The notes under the pieces: generated by a model
The model's input: the letters and a program-made list of their open reading frames with translations, nothing else
Told to the model about the DNA's origin: nothing
The model's database searches: none
Made by a program: the position numbers and the translations under genes
Origin: Oscillospiraceae bacterium
Lineage (GTDB): Bacteria > Bacillota > Clostridia > Oscillospirales > Ruminococcaceae
Assembly: GCA_900770285.1 (NCBI GenBank)
Contig: CAAGJO010000007.1
Span: 105,029-169,028, forward strand
Direction: 5' to 3'
Length of the DNA: 64,000 nucleotides
Part shown: piece after piece, positions 25,800 to 34,367 of the stretch
How the letters are laid out: each line of letters opens with the position of its first letter
Position numbering within the stretch: the first letter of the stretch is position 1

Positions 25800-27074
25800 C
25801 TATTTTGCATTTTTATTTATGTATTTTGATGTAAGCTTTGAGTAGACAATTTTCTGGGAACTGTAAAGTCCGTAATATCCCGAGAACACATAGCTTATGC
25901 CCCCTGCCAAAGCAAACAATAGCAATCCTCCCGTACCAAACATTTCAATGCTGAGAACAATTGCAGCAATAGGACAGTTTACTGCACCGCAAAACAGGGT
26001 AATCAAACCAACTGCAGCGCCAAACTGAGGTGACAGGCCAAGCAGCGGTGCAAAGGTACATCCAAAGGTTGCTCCAATAAACATTGTCGGCACAATCTCT
26101 CCGCCTTTCAGTCCGCAGCCAATGGTTATAGCCGTAAACAAAATTTTCAGTGCAAAACTATACCAATGAGTGCTTCCATCAATAATCGCTTTTTGTATAA
26201 CGGCAGTTCCTGCACCATTATAATCCTGATTGCCAACTATTACAGTAAGTAAAACTATGGCGGCACTTCCGACAAGTACCCGCACATATTGATTTTCCAA
26301 CAAGGTCTTGAATTTATAATGGGAAAATCTCATGACAACGCAAAACAAAATAGCTATCCATGCGCATACAAGCGCCAATGCCGACACCTGCAAAACCGAA
26401 ACTATGCTTAGCTTTGGAATATACTTATCAATATTGAAAGTTTCAGGTTTATTGCCGAACAAAAAAGATACTTTATATGCAACTAATGAAGATATTATGC
26501 ATGGCACAAGTCCTGCATAATAAATAACACCTACGCTTATAACACCCATAGCAAAGAAAACAGCAGTCAGCGGCGTTTCAAAAAGAGCAGAAAAAACTGC
26601 ACTCATTCCGCACATGATTACAATACTCATATCACGGCTGTTCAGCTTTAAAAGTTCTCCAAGCTTTGCCCCAAGGCTTCCTCCCAGCTGCAAAGCAGCA
26701 CCCTCACGTCCTGCCGAGCCGCCGAACAAATGGGTAAGCACAGTGGAAACAAAAATCAGCGGTGCCATAACGAAAGGAATATGTTTATTTGAGCGCACCG
26801 AGCTGATTATAAGGTTTGTTCCCGGATCTTCTTTTATCTTTCCAAGACTGTAAAGACCTGCTATTGCGACACCTGCCAACGGTAAAAACAGTATAAGATA
26901 CCAATGCTCTGTTCTCAGTTCATTTGCATATGCAACAGCTTTATAGAACAACGCACCTACAAATCCTCCGACAAAGCCTAAAATCAAAGAGATAACAACC
27001 CATTTCCCCGAAGCTAAAATATATTTTTTTGCAGTAAGTAGCAACCTGAACAATTCAGTTTTTTTAGATTTCAC
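25800..27074 (-). CDS. CLC-family anion channel/antiporter, possibly fluoride type
   Basis: A 424-residue polytopic CLC protein. The helix-N-terminal motif is 'GGSAGREGAALQLGG' (about residues 113-127), with the gating Glu in GREG. Ala follows where Cl- transporters have Pro (GREGP). The first anion-binding motif GSGIP is replaced by 'EDPGTN'. From memory, fluoride/proton antiporters (CLC-F) carry a similar GREG-(T/V/A)-(A)VQ pattern, so fluoride export is a reasonable inference. No fluoride riboswitch is visible upstream. It probably follows ridA by read-through. Confidence 0.8.
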   Translation of the reverse strand: MKSKKTELFRLLLTAKKYILASGKWVVISLILGFVGGFVGALFYKAVAYANELRTEHWYLILFLPLAGVAIAGLYSLGKIKEDPGTNLIISSVRSNKHIPFVMAPLIFVSTVLTHLFGGSAGREGAALQLGGSLGAKLGELLKLNSRDMSIVIMCGMSAVFSALFETPLTAVFFAMGVISVGVIYYAGLVPCIISSLVAYKVSFLFGNKPETFNIDKYIPKLSIVSVLQVSALALVCAWIAILFCVVMRFSHYKFKTLLENQYVRVLVGSAAIVLLTVIVGNQDYNGAGTAVIQKAIIDGSTHWYSFALKILFTAITIGCGLKGGEIVPTMFIGATFGCTFAPLLGLSPQFGAAVGLITLFCGAVNCPIAAIVLSIEMFGTGGLLLFALAGGISYVFSGYYGLYSSQKIVYSKLTSKYINKNAK

Positions 27075-27099
27075 TGCAAATCCTCCATTTTAAAAAAAC

Positions 27100-27123
27100 A
27101 GGGACGCAGAATAAGGCGTCCCT
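27100..27123 (-). terminator. Terminator of ridA
   Basis: Stem AGGGACGC with GCGTCCCT, then a T7 run on the minus strand, 17 bases after the ridA stop. Confidence 0.85.
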
Positions 27124-27140
27124 TAATTGTGCTGTTTTGC

Positions 27141-27515
27141 CTATACTTCAGCAATTACTTCAACTTCAACCAAAACATCCTTTGGAAGTTCTTTCACTGC
27201 AACACATGAACGTGCAGGCTTGCTTGTAAAATATGTTCCGTAAATTTCATTAAATGCTCCGAAATCTGACATGTTCTTTAAAAAGCATACTGTTTTTATT
27301 GCCTTATCAAGAGAACTGCCTGCCGCTTCAAGAAGGTTTTTAAGATTTTCACAAACCTGCTTTGTCTGACCTTCAATAGTATCAGCCTCAACAGCACTTG
27401 TTGCAGGATTAATTGCAATTTGTCCTGATGTAAATACTAAGCCGCCTACAACTTTTGCCTGTGAATACGGGCCGATAGCGTCAGGTGCGTTTTTTGTGTA
27501 AATTGTTTCTGCCAT
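27141..27515 (-). CDS. ridA: 2-iminobutanoate/2-iminopropanoate deaminase RidA
   Basis: A 124-residue YjgF/RidA-family protein that hydrolyses reactive enamine/imine intermediates released by PLP dehydratases. It has 'GPYSQA' (about 17-22), 'TSGQI' and the catalytic Arg in 'ARSCVAVKELP' (about 103). It lies downstream of the threonine dehydratase gene, whose product 2-iminobutanoate is the classical RidA substrate, so the pair forms a functional unit. GGAGAGG precedes the ATG at 27515. Confidence 0.93.
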   Translation of the reverse strand: MAETIYTKNAPDAIGPYSQAKVVGGLVFTSGQIAINPATSAVEADTIEGQTKQVCENLKNLLEAAGSSLDKAIKTVCFLKNMSDFGAFNEIYGTYFTSKPARSCVAVKELPKDVLVEVEVIAEV

Positions 27516-27656
27516 AATAACCTCTCCTCGTATATTGATTTTTACTATCAAAATCTGATTTCACAGGAGTATAGTTGTTCATCAGCCGGGGCAAACCCTT
27601 TTTTTAAAAGGGTTTCCCTCAACTAATCAGCAATTACAGTCCCTGTAAATTCCGAT

Positions 27657-28856
27657 TTATTTATTGACTATTTTCAAGCCTGCGTCTGCAAGACCTTTTC
27701 TGATTTCCTTAATGTGATCATAATTTCTTGTTTCCATAACAATCCTGAGCAGACAGTCAGTAATGTCGCTGTCCTCGCTTGCTCTTTCATGGTGAATTGA
27801 CACCACATTTCCGCCTCTTTCAGCAATAATTCTTGATACCAGCTGAAGTTGTCCGGGTTTGTCCTCAAGCTGAATGGTAAGAGTATCTGAACGTCCTGAT
27901 TTGAGAAGACCTCTTTTTATAATTCTCGAAAGAATTGTAACATCAATATTTCCTCCTGACAAAAGGCATACAACATTTTTGCCTTCAACAGGAATCTTAT
28001 TAAACATTACAGCCGCAACAGATACAGCTCCTGCACCCTCAGTGATAAGCTTATGCTGTTCAATAAGAGCCAGAATTGCCGATGAGATCTCATCATCTGT
28101 TACAGTTACAATATCGTCAACATATTTGCTGCAAAGTTCAAATGTGTTTTCTCCCGGTTCTTTGACCTTAATGCCATCGGCAATAGTTGAAACCTGATCC
28201 AAACACTCAATTCTGCCGTCCTTCAACGACTGTACCATTGAAGGAGCACCTGCAGCCTGTACACCGTAAACCTTTATATTAGGATTAAGAGATTTAAGCG
28301 CAAAAGCAACTCCGGAAATAAGTCCGCCGCCGCCTACAGGTACAACAACTGCGTCAATGTCCGGACATTGTTCAATAAGTTCTAGTCCGATAGTACCCTG
28401 TCCTGCAATAACGTTTTCATCATCGAAAGGATGAATAAATGTATAATTATGTTCTTCTTTAAGTTCAAGAGCCTTGTTATATGCGTCATCATAAACGCCT
28501 TTTACCAGACAAATTTCAGCGCCGTAGCTTCTTGTCGCCTCCACTTTTGAAATAGGTGCGCCGTCAGGAAGACAGATTACTGATTTTATTCCGCTTTTCT
28601 GAGCTGCAAGTGCTACGCCCTGTGCATGATTTCCCGCTGAGCAGGCAATTACGCCGTGAGATTTTTCTTCTTCGGTAAGCTGTGAGATTTTATAATAAGC
28701 TCCTCTTACCTTAAAAGAACCTGTCACCTGAAGATTTTCAGTTTTAAGAAACACATTTGCTTTCGGATTGATCTTTGGGGCAGGAATGACCTGCGTCGGT
28801 CTTATAACCTCTTTAAGAACGTGCTTTGCATGATAAACTCTGTCCAGTGTCAACAT
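27657..28856 (-). CDS. ilvA: Threonine ammonia-lyase (threonine dehydratase)
   Basis: A 399-residue PLP enzyme converting threonine to 2-oxobutanoate, the entry to isoleucine synthesis. The PLP Lys is in 'TGSFKVRGAYYK' (about residue 48), the Gly-rich phosphate loop is 'VPVGGGGLISG' (about 172), and 'LLSGGNIDV' lies near 305. A single C-terminal ACT domain (about 325-399) is the layout of the short TdcB/IlvA type. The T-box leader with an AUC specifier shows it is controlled by tRNA-Ile charging, hence biosynthetic. A short hairpin at 27593-27615 follows without a T run, allowing read-through to ridA. Confidence 0.93.
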   Translation of the reverse strand: MLTLDRVYHAKHVLKEVIRPTQVIPAPKINPKANVFLKTENLQVTGSFKVRGAYYKISQLTEEEKSHGVIACSAGNHAQGVALAAQKSGIKSVICLPDGAPISKVEATRSYGAEICLVKGVYDDAYNKALELKEEHNYTFIHPFDDENVIAGQGTIGLELIEQCPDIDAVVVPVGGGGLISGVAFALKSLNPNIKVYGVQAAGAPSMVQSLKDGRIECLDQVSTIADGIKVKEPGENTFELCSKYVDDIVTVTDDEISSAILALIEQHKLITEGAGAVSVAAVMFNKIPVEGKNVVCLLSGGNIDVTILSRIIKRGLLKSGRSDTLTIQLEDKPGQLQLVSRIIAERGGNVVSIHHERASEDSDITDCLLRIVMETRNYDHIKEIRKGLADAGLKIVNK

Positions 28857-28881
28857 AATAACCTTCCTCTACATATAAATT

Positions 28882-29167
28882 AAAAAGCTTCGTCTCCTAA
28901 AAGAGACGAAGCCGTTATTTACGCTCCGTGTTACCACTCTAATTGCACAATGTACTTATATACATCCTGCCGCTCATTATCTCATATAACGGTGAGCACC
29001 GTGCCGACCTAATAAGCTTCAGCCGACCGACTCAGGAATGATACAAATTAACGACAGTCTGCTGATTTTCACCACATTAGTCTCATGATAAAGTCTAAAT
29101 CTCTCAGCTCTCTGACAAGGCTGTCTTATGTTAATTACGTTTCCGTCAAAGTCTTTACCCTATTAAC
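28882..29167 (-). ncRNA. T-box riboswitch, isoleucine (AUC) specific, upstream of ilvA
   Basis: Read on the minus strand. A long stem I pairs AATTAAC with GTTAATT and GACAG with CTGTC, and has a K-turn region. The specifier loop reads TGT-ATC-A (AUC at 29040-29042), followed by ATTCCTGAG, as in the glyQS leader where GGC occupies the same place. The T-box core AGAGTGGTAACACGG lies at 28926-28940. A terminator GCTTCGTCTC/GAGACGAAGC with T5 lies at 28882-28912. Uncharged tRNA-Ile would stabilise the antiterminator and switch on ilvA. Confidence 0.92.
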
Positions 29168-29173
29168 ACCTTA

Positions 29174-29201
29174 ATTATAACACTTTCAACTGATTTGTCA
29201 A
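29174..29201 (-). promoter_or_regulatory. Promoter of the T-box/ilvA transcript
   Basis: TTGACA (29196-29201), 16 bases, TATAAT (29174-29179) on the minus strand. Confidence 0.85.
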
Positions 29202-29286
29202 GCACATTTAAAAGCATACAATGTTAATTTTTTATGATTTCACGTGTTTTATTTGTGTAAAAAGAGTAAAAAGTTGTGCAAAACTA

Positions 29287-29315
29287 TTTACAAAAGTGAG
29301 GTATGGTGGTATAAT
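29287..29315 (+). promoter_or_regulatory. Promoter of the pyruvate:ferredoxin oxidoreductase gene
   Basis: TTTACA (29287-29292), 17 bases, TATAAT (29310-29315), giving a leader of about 110 bases before the start codon. Confidence 0.75.
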
Positions 29316-29431
29316 ATATAAGTAAAAACAGATATTTTGAGGTTCCTCAAATTATATACTGTTATCCAAACTTTCAGCAGCTTTTGACTTGCTTTAGGTT
29401 TCGGAATAATTAGAAAGGAATGATCTATTCA

Positions 29432-32400
29432 ATGGCAAGAAAAATGAAAACCATGGATGGAAACAACGCTGCTGCATGGGCGTCATACCCATTTACAGAA
29501 GTCGCTGCTATCTATCCTATTACTCCTTCTTCAGTAATGGCTGAAGTTACAGACACATGGTCTGCAAAGGGTAAGACAAACATTTTCGGTACACCTGTAA
29601 AGGTTGCTGAAATGCAGTCAGAAGCAGGTGCTGCAGGTACTGTACATGGTTCTTTGTCAGCAGGTGCTTTGACAACAACTTACACAGCTTCACAGGGTTT
29701 GCTCCTCATGATTCCAAATATGTACAAAATCGCCGGAGAACTTCTCCCATGCGTTATCCATGTATCTGCACGTTGTGTAGCTTCACATGCTCTTAACATC
29801 TTTGGTGACCACTCTGATATTTATGCATGCCGCCAGACAGGCTTTGCAATGCTTTGTTCTTCAAACCCTCAGGAAGTTATGGACCTGGGAACTGTAGCTC
29901 ACCTTTCAACAATTAAGGGAAGAGTTCCTTTCATTCATTTCTTTGACGGATTCAGAACATCTCATGAAATTCAGAAGATTGAGGTATGGGATAAAGAAGA
30001 CGTTGAATCAATGGTTGACTACGATGCAATTGATGAATTCAGAAAGAGATCCCTCAATCCTGAGCATCCTATCCTTAAAGGTTCTGCTGAAAATCCTGAT
30101 ATCTTCTTCCAGTCACGTGAAGCATGCAACAAGTACTATGATGCTATTCCTGATATCGTTGAAGATTACATGAATCAGGTTAATGCTAAAATCGGTACAA
30201 ACTACAAGCTCTTCAATTACTACGGCGCTCCTGATGCAACTCACGTTATCGTTGCTATGGGTTCTGTATGTGACACAATTGAAGAAACAATAGATTATCT
30301 GAATGCTACAGAAGGCACAAAGCTTGGTCTTATCAAAGTAAGACTTTACAGACCTTTCCGTGCGGACAAGCTTGTTGAAGCTATTCCTTCAACTTGTGAA
30401 CAAATCTCTGTTCTTGACAGAACTAAAGAGCCTGGTTCACTTGGCGAACCTCTTTATCTTGATGTTGTTGCAGCTCTTAAGGGTACACAGTTCCACGACA
30501 TTCCTGTTGCATCAGGAAGATATGGTCTTGGTTCTAAGGATACAACTCCTGCACAGATCAAGGCAGTATTCTGGAATGCTTCATGGAAGAATACTTACAA
30601 ACCTCGTTTCACAATCGGTATCAAAGATGATGTTACTAATCTTTCACTTGATACTGAGGACAAGCTTGATACTGCTCCTGCAGGAACAACTTCCTGTAAG
30701 TTCTGGGGTCTTGGCGCAGACGGTACTGTTGGTGCAAACAAGAACTCAATCAAGATCATCGGTGACCATACTGATTTATATGCTCAGGCATATTTTGCTT
30801 ATGACTCAAAGAAATCAGGCGGCGTAACAATATCTCACCTGAGATTTGGTAAGACACCTATCAAGTCAACTTATCTTATCAATCAGGCTGATTTTGTAGC
30901 CTGCCACAATGAATCATACATTGATAAGTATGATATCGTTTCAGATATCAAGCCGGGCGGAACATTCCTACTCAACTGTCAGTGGGATGACAAAGAACTT
31001 GAAAAGCATCTCCCTGGACAGGTTAAGAGATATATTGCTACTAATAACATTAAGTTCTATACAATTAACGGTATCAAGATCGGTAAGGAAATTGGTCTTG
31101 GAAAGAGAATCAACACTGTTCTCCAGTCTGCATTCTTTAAGCTTGCTAACATCATTCCTATCGATGATGCTATTAAGTATATGAAAGACGCTGCTACTGC
31201 TTCTTACTCTAAGAAGGGTGACGCTATCGTTAAGATGAACCATGACGCTATCGACGCAGGCGCTCAGCAGATTCACGAAGTAAAGGTTCCTGAAAGCTGG
31301 AAGACTGCTAAGGATACTCAGATGGGCAAAAAGCCTGTTAAGAATGCAAACAAGGCTCTTCAGGACTTTGTAAACAACATTCAGATTCCTTGCAACGAAC
31401 AGAAGGGTGATACACTTCCGGTTTCAACATTTGTTGATATGGCTGACGGTTCATTCCCACAGGGTTCAGCTGCATTTGAAAAGAGAGGAATTGCTATTGA
31501 CGTTCCATCATGGAACAGTGATAACTGTATTCAGTGTAACTTCTGTTCATATGTTTGTCCTCACGGTGTAATTCGTCCTGTTGTTATGACAGAAGCTGAG
31601 CTTAAGAAAGCTCCTAAGCTTGCTCAGGATAAGGCTAAACCAATGGTTGGTATGCCTGGCTACTACTTCGTAATGACAGTTTCAGCTCTTGACTGCACAG
31701 GCTGCGGCTCATGCGTAAACGTATGTCCTGGCAAGAAGGGTGAAAAGGCTCTGAGCCTTGCTCCTCTTGAAACACAGGTTGCTGAACAGGAAGTATTCAA
31801 CTACGGTCTTACACTTTCTGAAAAACCAGAAATCTTTGAAAAATTCAAGGAAACTTCAGTTAAGGGTTCACAGTTTAAACAGCCTCTCCTCGAGTTCTCA
31901 GGCGCTTGCGCAGGATGCGGTGAAACACCTTATGCTAAGCTTATCACACAGCTCTTTGGTGACAGAATGTATATTGCAAATGCTACAGGATGTTCATCAA
32001 TCTGGGGCGGCTCTGCTCCTACAACACCATATACAGTAAACAAGAAAGGAAAGGGTCCTGCTTGGGCTAACTCACTCTTTGAAGATAATGCTGAATATGG
32101 TTATGGTATGTTCCTGGCTCAGAATACTATCAGACAGAGAACAATTGCTAAGGTTCTTGAACTTGAAAAATCAGCTAAGTCTGCTGCTCTTAAGAAAGCA
32201 ATTGAAGGCTATCTCTCAACTGTAGATGATGGTGCAGCTAACAAGGTTGCTACACTGGAATTAATTGATGCTTTGAAGAAATCAAAGACTAAAGCTGCTG
32301 AAGAGATTCTTAAAGACGCTGATTATCTCAGCAAGAAATCAATGTGGATCTTCGGCGGTGACGGCTGGGCTTACGATATCGGCTACGGCGGTGTTGACCA

Positions 32401-33004
32401 CGTTCTCGCTCAGGGTGAAGACGTAAACATCTTTGTATTCGATACAGAAGTTTACTCAAATACAGGCGGACAGTCATCTAAGTCAACACCAACAGGTGCT
32501 ATTGCTCAGTTTGCTGCTGCAGGTAAGGAAGTCAAGAAGAAAGACCTTGCTGGCATGGCTATGTCATACGGTTATGTATATGTAGCTCACATTGCAATGG
32601 GTGCTGATTATAACCAGTGCATAAAGGCAATTTCAGAGGCTGAATCATATCACGGTCCTTCATTGGTTATCGCTTATGCTCCATGTATCAACCATGGTAT
32701 CAAGGGCGGTATGTCAATTGCTCAGACAGAGGAAAAGAAGGCTGTTCAGGCTGGTTACTGGCACCTTTACAGATTTGACCCACGTCTTAAAGCAGAAGGC
32801 AAGAATCCATTTACTCTTGATTCTAAGGCTCCTACAGCTGATTATAAAGACTTCCTCATGGGAGAAGTAAGATACAATTCACTGGCAAGACAGAATCCTG
32901 AAAGAGCAGAAAAGCTCTTTGACAAGGCTGTTAAAAATGCTCAGGACAGATATGATTATCTCGTTAGATATTCAAAGCTTTACGATGTTGAAGACAAGAA
33001 ATAA
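29432..33004 (+). CDS. nifJ: Pyruvate:ferredoxin (flavodoxin) oxidoreductase
   Basis: A 1190-residue homodimeric-type PFOR converting pyruvate + CoA to acetyl-CoA + CO2 and reducing ferredoxin. Domains in order: an N-terminal pyrimidine-binding domain ('MARKMKTMDGN', 'IYPITPSS'), a domain II/III CoA region, a 2x[4Fe-4S] ferredoxin domain with 'CIQCNFCSYVCP' (about 700) and 'CTGCGSCVNVCP' (about 757), and a C-terminal TPP domain with proximal-cluster cysteines ('CAGCGETPY', 'ATGCSSIWGG'). The TPP/Mg motif is near 'GGDGWAYDIGYGG'. Codon use is strongly biased, consistent with high expression. The start at 29432 is chosen by family start and SD distance. Central enzyme of anaerobic sugar fermentation. 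Confidence 0.97.
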   Translation: MARKMKTMDGNNAAAWASYPFTEVAAIYPITPSSVMAEVTDTWSAKGKTNIFGTPVKVAEMQSEAGAAGTVHGSLSAGALTTTYTASQGLLLMIPNMYKIAGELLPCVIHVSARCVASHALNIFGDHSDIYACRQTGFAMLCSSNPQEVMDLGTVAHLSTIKGRVPFIHFFDGFRTSHEIQKIEVWDKEDVESMVDYDAIDEFRKRSLNPEHPILKGSAENPDIFFQSREACNKYYDAIPDIVEDYMNQVNAKIGTNYKLFNYYGAPDATHVIVAMGSVCDTIEETIDYLNATEGTKLGLIKVRLYRPFRADKLVEAIPSTCEQISVLDRTKEPGSLGEPLYLDVVAALKGTQFHDIPVASGRYGLGSKDTTPAQIKAVFWNASWKNTYKPRFTIGIKDDVTNLSLDTEDKLDTAPAGTTSCKFWGLGADGTVGANKNSIKIIGDHTDLYAQAYFAYDSKKSGGVTISHLRFGKTPIKSTYLINQADFVACHNESYIDKYDIVSDIKPGGTFLLNCQWDDKELEKHLPGQVKRYIATNNIKFYTINGIKIGKEIGLGKRINTVLQSAFFKLANIIPIDDAIKYMKDAATASYSKKGDAIVKMNHDAIDAGAQQIHEVKVPESWKTAKDTQMGKKPVKNANKALQDFVNNIQIPCNEQKGDTLPVSTFVDMADGSFPQGSAAFEKRGIAIDVPSWNSDNCIQCNFCSYVCPHGVIRPVVMTEAELKKAPKLAQDKAKPMVGMPGYYFVMTVSALDCTGCGSCVNVCPGKKGEKALSLAPLETQVAEQEVFNYGLTLSEKPEIFEKFKETSVKGSQFKQPLLEFSGACAGCGETPYAKLITQLFGDRMYIANATGCSSIWGGSAPTTPYTVNKKGKGPAWANSLFEDNAEYGYGMFLAQNTIRQRTIAKVLELEKSAKSAALKKAIEGYLSTVDDGAANKVATLELIDALKKSKTKAAEEILKDADYLSKKSMWIFGGDGWAYDIGYGGVDHVLAQGEDVNIFVFDTEVYSNTGGQSSKSTPTGAIAQFAAAGKEVKKKDLAGMAMSYGYVYVAHIAMGADYNQCIKAISEAESYHGPSLVIAYAPCINHGIKGGMSIAQTEEKKAVQAGYWHLYRFDPRLKAEGKNPFTLDSKAPTADYKDFLMGEVRYNSLARQNPERAEKLFDKAVKNAQDRYDYLVRYSKLYDVEDKK

Positions 33005-33016
33005 TCAATAACAATC

Positions 33017-33047
33017 AAGCCCTCGGATATAACTCCGGGGGCTTTTC
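33017..33047 (+). terminator. Terminator of nifJ
   Basis: Stem AAGCCCTCGG with CCGGGGGCTT followed by TTCTTT, 13 bases past the stop. Confidence 0.85.
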
Positions 33048-33062
33048 TTTATATGAAAACAG

Positions 33063-33095
33063 CAAAAGGGCACCACTAAATGTGGTGCCCTTTTG
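33063..33095 (-). terminator. Terminator of the kinase/peptide operon
   Basis: A perfect 14-pair stem CAAAAGGGCACCAC with its complement, loop TAAAT, 11 bases past the stop of the 31-codon gene. T/A symmetry makes it work in both directions. Confidence 0.85.
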
Positions 33096-33105
33096 TAAGT
33101 AAAGA

Positions 33106-33201
33106 TTAGAGATCAGCATCAAATGGTTCGCTTATGAATTCAAACATAGCATCTTCAGAAGTTACGAATGACTCCAATTTCATTTCTGGCTTTGTGTACA
33201 T
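33106..33201 (-). CDS. 31-residue peptide with KPEM motif (putative precursor peptide 1)
   Basis: Begins MYTKPEMKLESF and ends EPFDADL. It is acidic, without Cys and with no signal peptide. A very strong SD (GAGGAGGGA) lies 6 bases before the ATG, and a terminator follows directly, so I regard it as a real gene despite its size. The N-terminal motif KPxM-x-(L/F)-x-x-F is shared with the 37- and 46-residue genes nearby. It follows the HPr-kinase-like gene by 26 bases in the same transcript. It looks like a leader-type precursor or small signalling peptide. Function unknown. Confidence 0.75.
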   Translation of the reverse strand: MYTKPEMKLESFVTSEDAMFEFISEPFDADL

Positions 33202-33227
33202 AAAAAATCCCTCCTCAATTAAAATAT

Positions 33228-33935
33228 TTATTTGCTCATGGCATCAAAAGCCATTTGAGCAGCCTCAAGTGAAATATTACAACCCATACGCCAAACATTA
33301 ACATTAGTAAGGACCTTGTCCAACATAGTTAAAAGCGTATCCATAGGTTCTCTGTCAGTCGGTCTGTAAGTCTGTTTCATAATTTTAAATATTGCTGTAT
33401 GTGTATCCAAAGGCTCAATAAAATTCTCCTTTGAACGTTCCAAGCAGCAAATTCCTTGAAGTGGAACTGTTGCCTTTTGGCTTAAAGGACTTGAGCCGCT
33501 CCACGGAGTACCGCATGCATAGACTTTTCCGTCCTTAAAAATAACAGCCGGCTTATCGTCATTAAGTATATAAGCACGATCACCGAAAAGCTTTAGCCAC
33601 TGGCGAGTATGAGTTGATTTGCCTGTGCCGCTGTCAGCGGTAAACAAGTAAGCTTTATTGTCAACAACTACTGATGAAGAATGCAGCATAAAGCCATAAG
33701 ATTCATGAAGAAGTTTCATATAAAAAAGCTGAGTTGTTTTCATAACTTCAATAGAGTCATATGTGCAATATGGTGCTCTTTCCTTAAAAGACTCATATAC
33801 AGCTTTATCGTATGGAATTGTAATATCAGCCTTTTCCGAGAAATCTGCAAGATACTGTATTCCACGTTTCGTCATCTCAGGATATCTGAAATCAACATTA
33901 ACTTTTAATCCACAAATATCATATGTTTGCAACAT
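33228..33935 (-). CDS. HPr kinase/phosphorylase-like protein
   Basis: A 235-residue protein with the P-loop 'TADSGTGKSTHTRQW' (about residues 98-112) and downstream 'ILNDDKPAV' and 'GTPWSGSS' of the HprK / PEP-carboxykinase-like kinase fold. It lacks the N-terminal HprK regulatory domain and the usual HprK C-terminal signature, so it is not the carbon-catabolite HPr kinase. Homologues of this short type occur in RiPP clusters; in paeninodin-type lasso clusters such a kinase phosphorylates the precursor peptide. It lies between two short KPxM peptide genes. Substrate inferred: a Ser or Thr of those peptides. Confidence 0.8.
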   Translation of the reverse strand: MLQTYDICGLKVNVDFRYPEMTKRGIQYLADFSEKADITIPYDKAVYESFKERAPYCTYDSIEVMKTTQLFYMKLLHESYGFMLHSSSVVVDNKAYLFTADSGTGKSTHTRQWLKLFGDRAYILNDDKPAVIFKDGKVYACGTPWSGSSPLSQKATVPLQGICCLERSKENFIEPLDTHTAIFKIMKQTYRPTDREPMDTLLTMLDKVLTNVNVWRMGCNISLEAAQMAFDAMSK

Positions 33936-33974
33936 TAAACTATTTCACTCCATCAATAATAGTAAAAACTGAGT

Positions 33975-34005
33975 AAAAAGGCGATTATCAAAGTAATCGC
34001 CTTTT
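33975..34005 (-). terminator. Hairpin between peptide gene 2 and the kinase gene
   Basis: Stem AAAAGGCGATTA with TAATCGCCTTTT plus T tract, 43 bases past the 37-codon gene. No promoter is visible in the 39 bases before the kinase gene, so this is probably a leaky terminator that makes peptide mRNA more abundant than kinase mRNA. Confidence 0.75.
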
Positions 34006-34047
34006 AAGACTAAAATAGAATCAATAAAATATCGTTAACCTTTCAGA

Positions 34048-34161
34048 TTATTCTATAGGCAAATCAATATCTTCCCAACCTGATTCGTCCATGATAACGT
34101 CACCCATTACCTTAGCCTTTGTCTCGAACTCTTCAAGATACATTTCTGGTTTCTTATACAT
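34048..34161 (-). CDS. 37-residue peptide with KPEM motif (putative precursor peptide 2)
   Basis: Begins MYKKPEMYLEEF and ends with 'DESGWEDIDLPIE'. It is acidic with a single Trp and no Cys. It has its own near-perfect promoter (34265-34293), a leader with AGAGGTG before the ATG, and a terminator after it. The N-terminus matches peptide 1 closely, and the leader (AGAGGTGTATTTT) matches that of peptide 3. The tail G-W-E-D-I recurs at the C-terminus of the lipoprotein at 36905-37279. Likely a precursor peptide whose product is unknown. Confidence 0.78.
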   Translation of the reverse strand: MYKKPEMYLEEFETKAKVMGDVIMDESGWEDIDLPIE

Positions 34162-34264
34162 CAAAATACACCTCTTTTCAGATATCTATTTTTTATGTAA
34201 GCAAATAACTGCATACATAACAAAAGTAAATTAAGTATAATAACTTTTGTATATCTATACCAAT

Positions 34265-34293
34265 ATTATATCATAAACAGAAAAAATTGTCAA
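34265..34293 (-). promoter_or_regulatory. Consensus promoter of peptide gene 2
   Basis: TTGACA (34288-34293), 17 bases, TATAAT (34265-34270) on the minus strand, about 100 bases before the start codon. Confidence 0.85.
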
Positions 34294-34320
34294 GTATTTT
34301 TTTAACTTTTATATAAAAAA

Positions 34321-34347
34321 AGACGACAGCTCAAATAGCTGTCGCCT
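34321..34347 (-). terminator. Terminator after peptide gene 3
   Basis: An 11-base stem with one mismatch (AGGCGACAGCT with AGCTGTCGTCT) followed by a T run on the minus strand, 21 bases past the stop of the 46-codon gene. Confidence 0.85.
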
Positions 34348-34367
34348 TATATATAGCCTTTTAAGTA

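Noticed and set aside
27075..27140. Fluoride riboswitch ahead of the CLC gene
   Set aside because: Only 66 bases, largely the ridA terminator; no match to the riboswitch core.
33228..33935. Authentic HPr kinase/phosphorylase of carbon catabolite repression
   Set aside because: The protein is only 235 residues, lacks the N-terminal domain and the HprK signature after the P-loop, and sits between short peptide genes rather than with lgt or ptsH.
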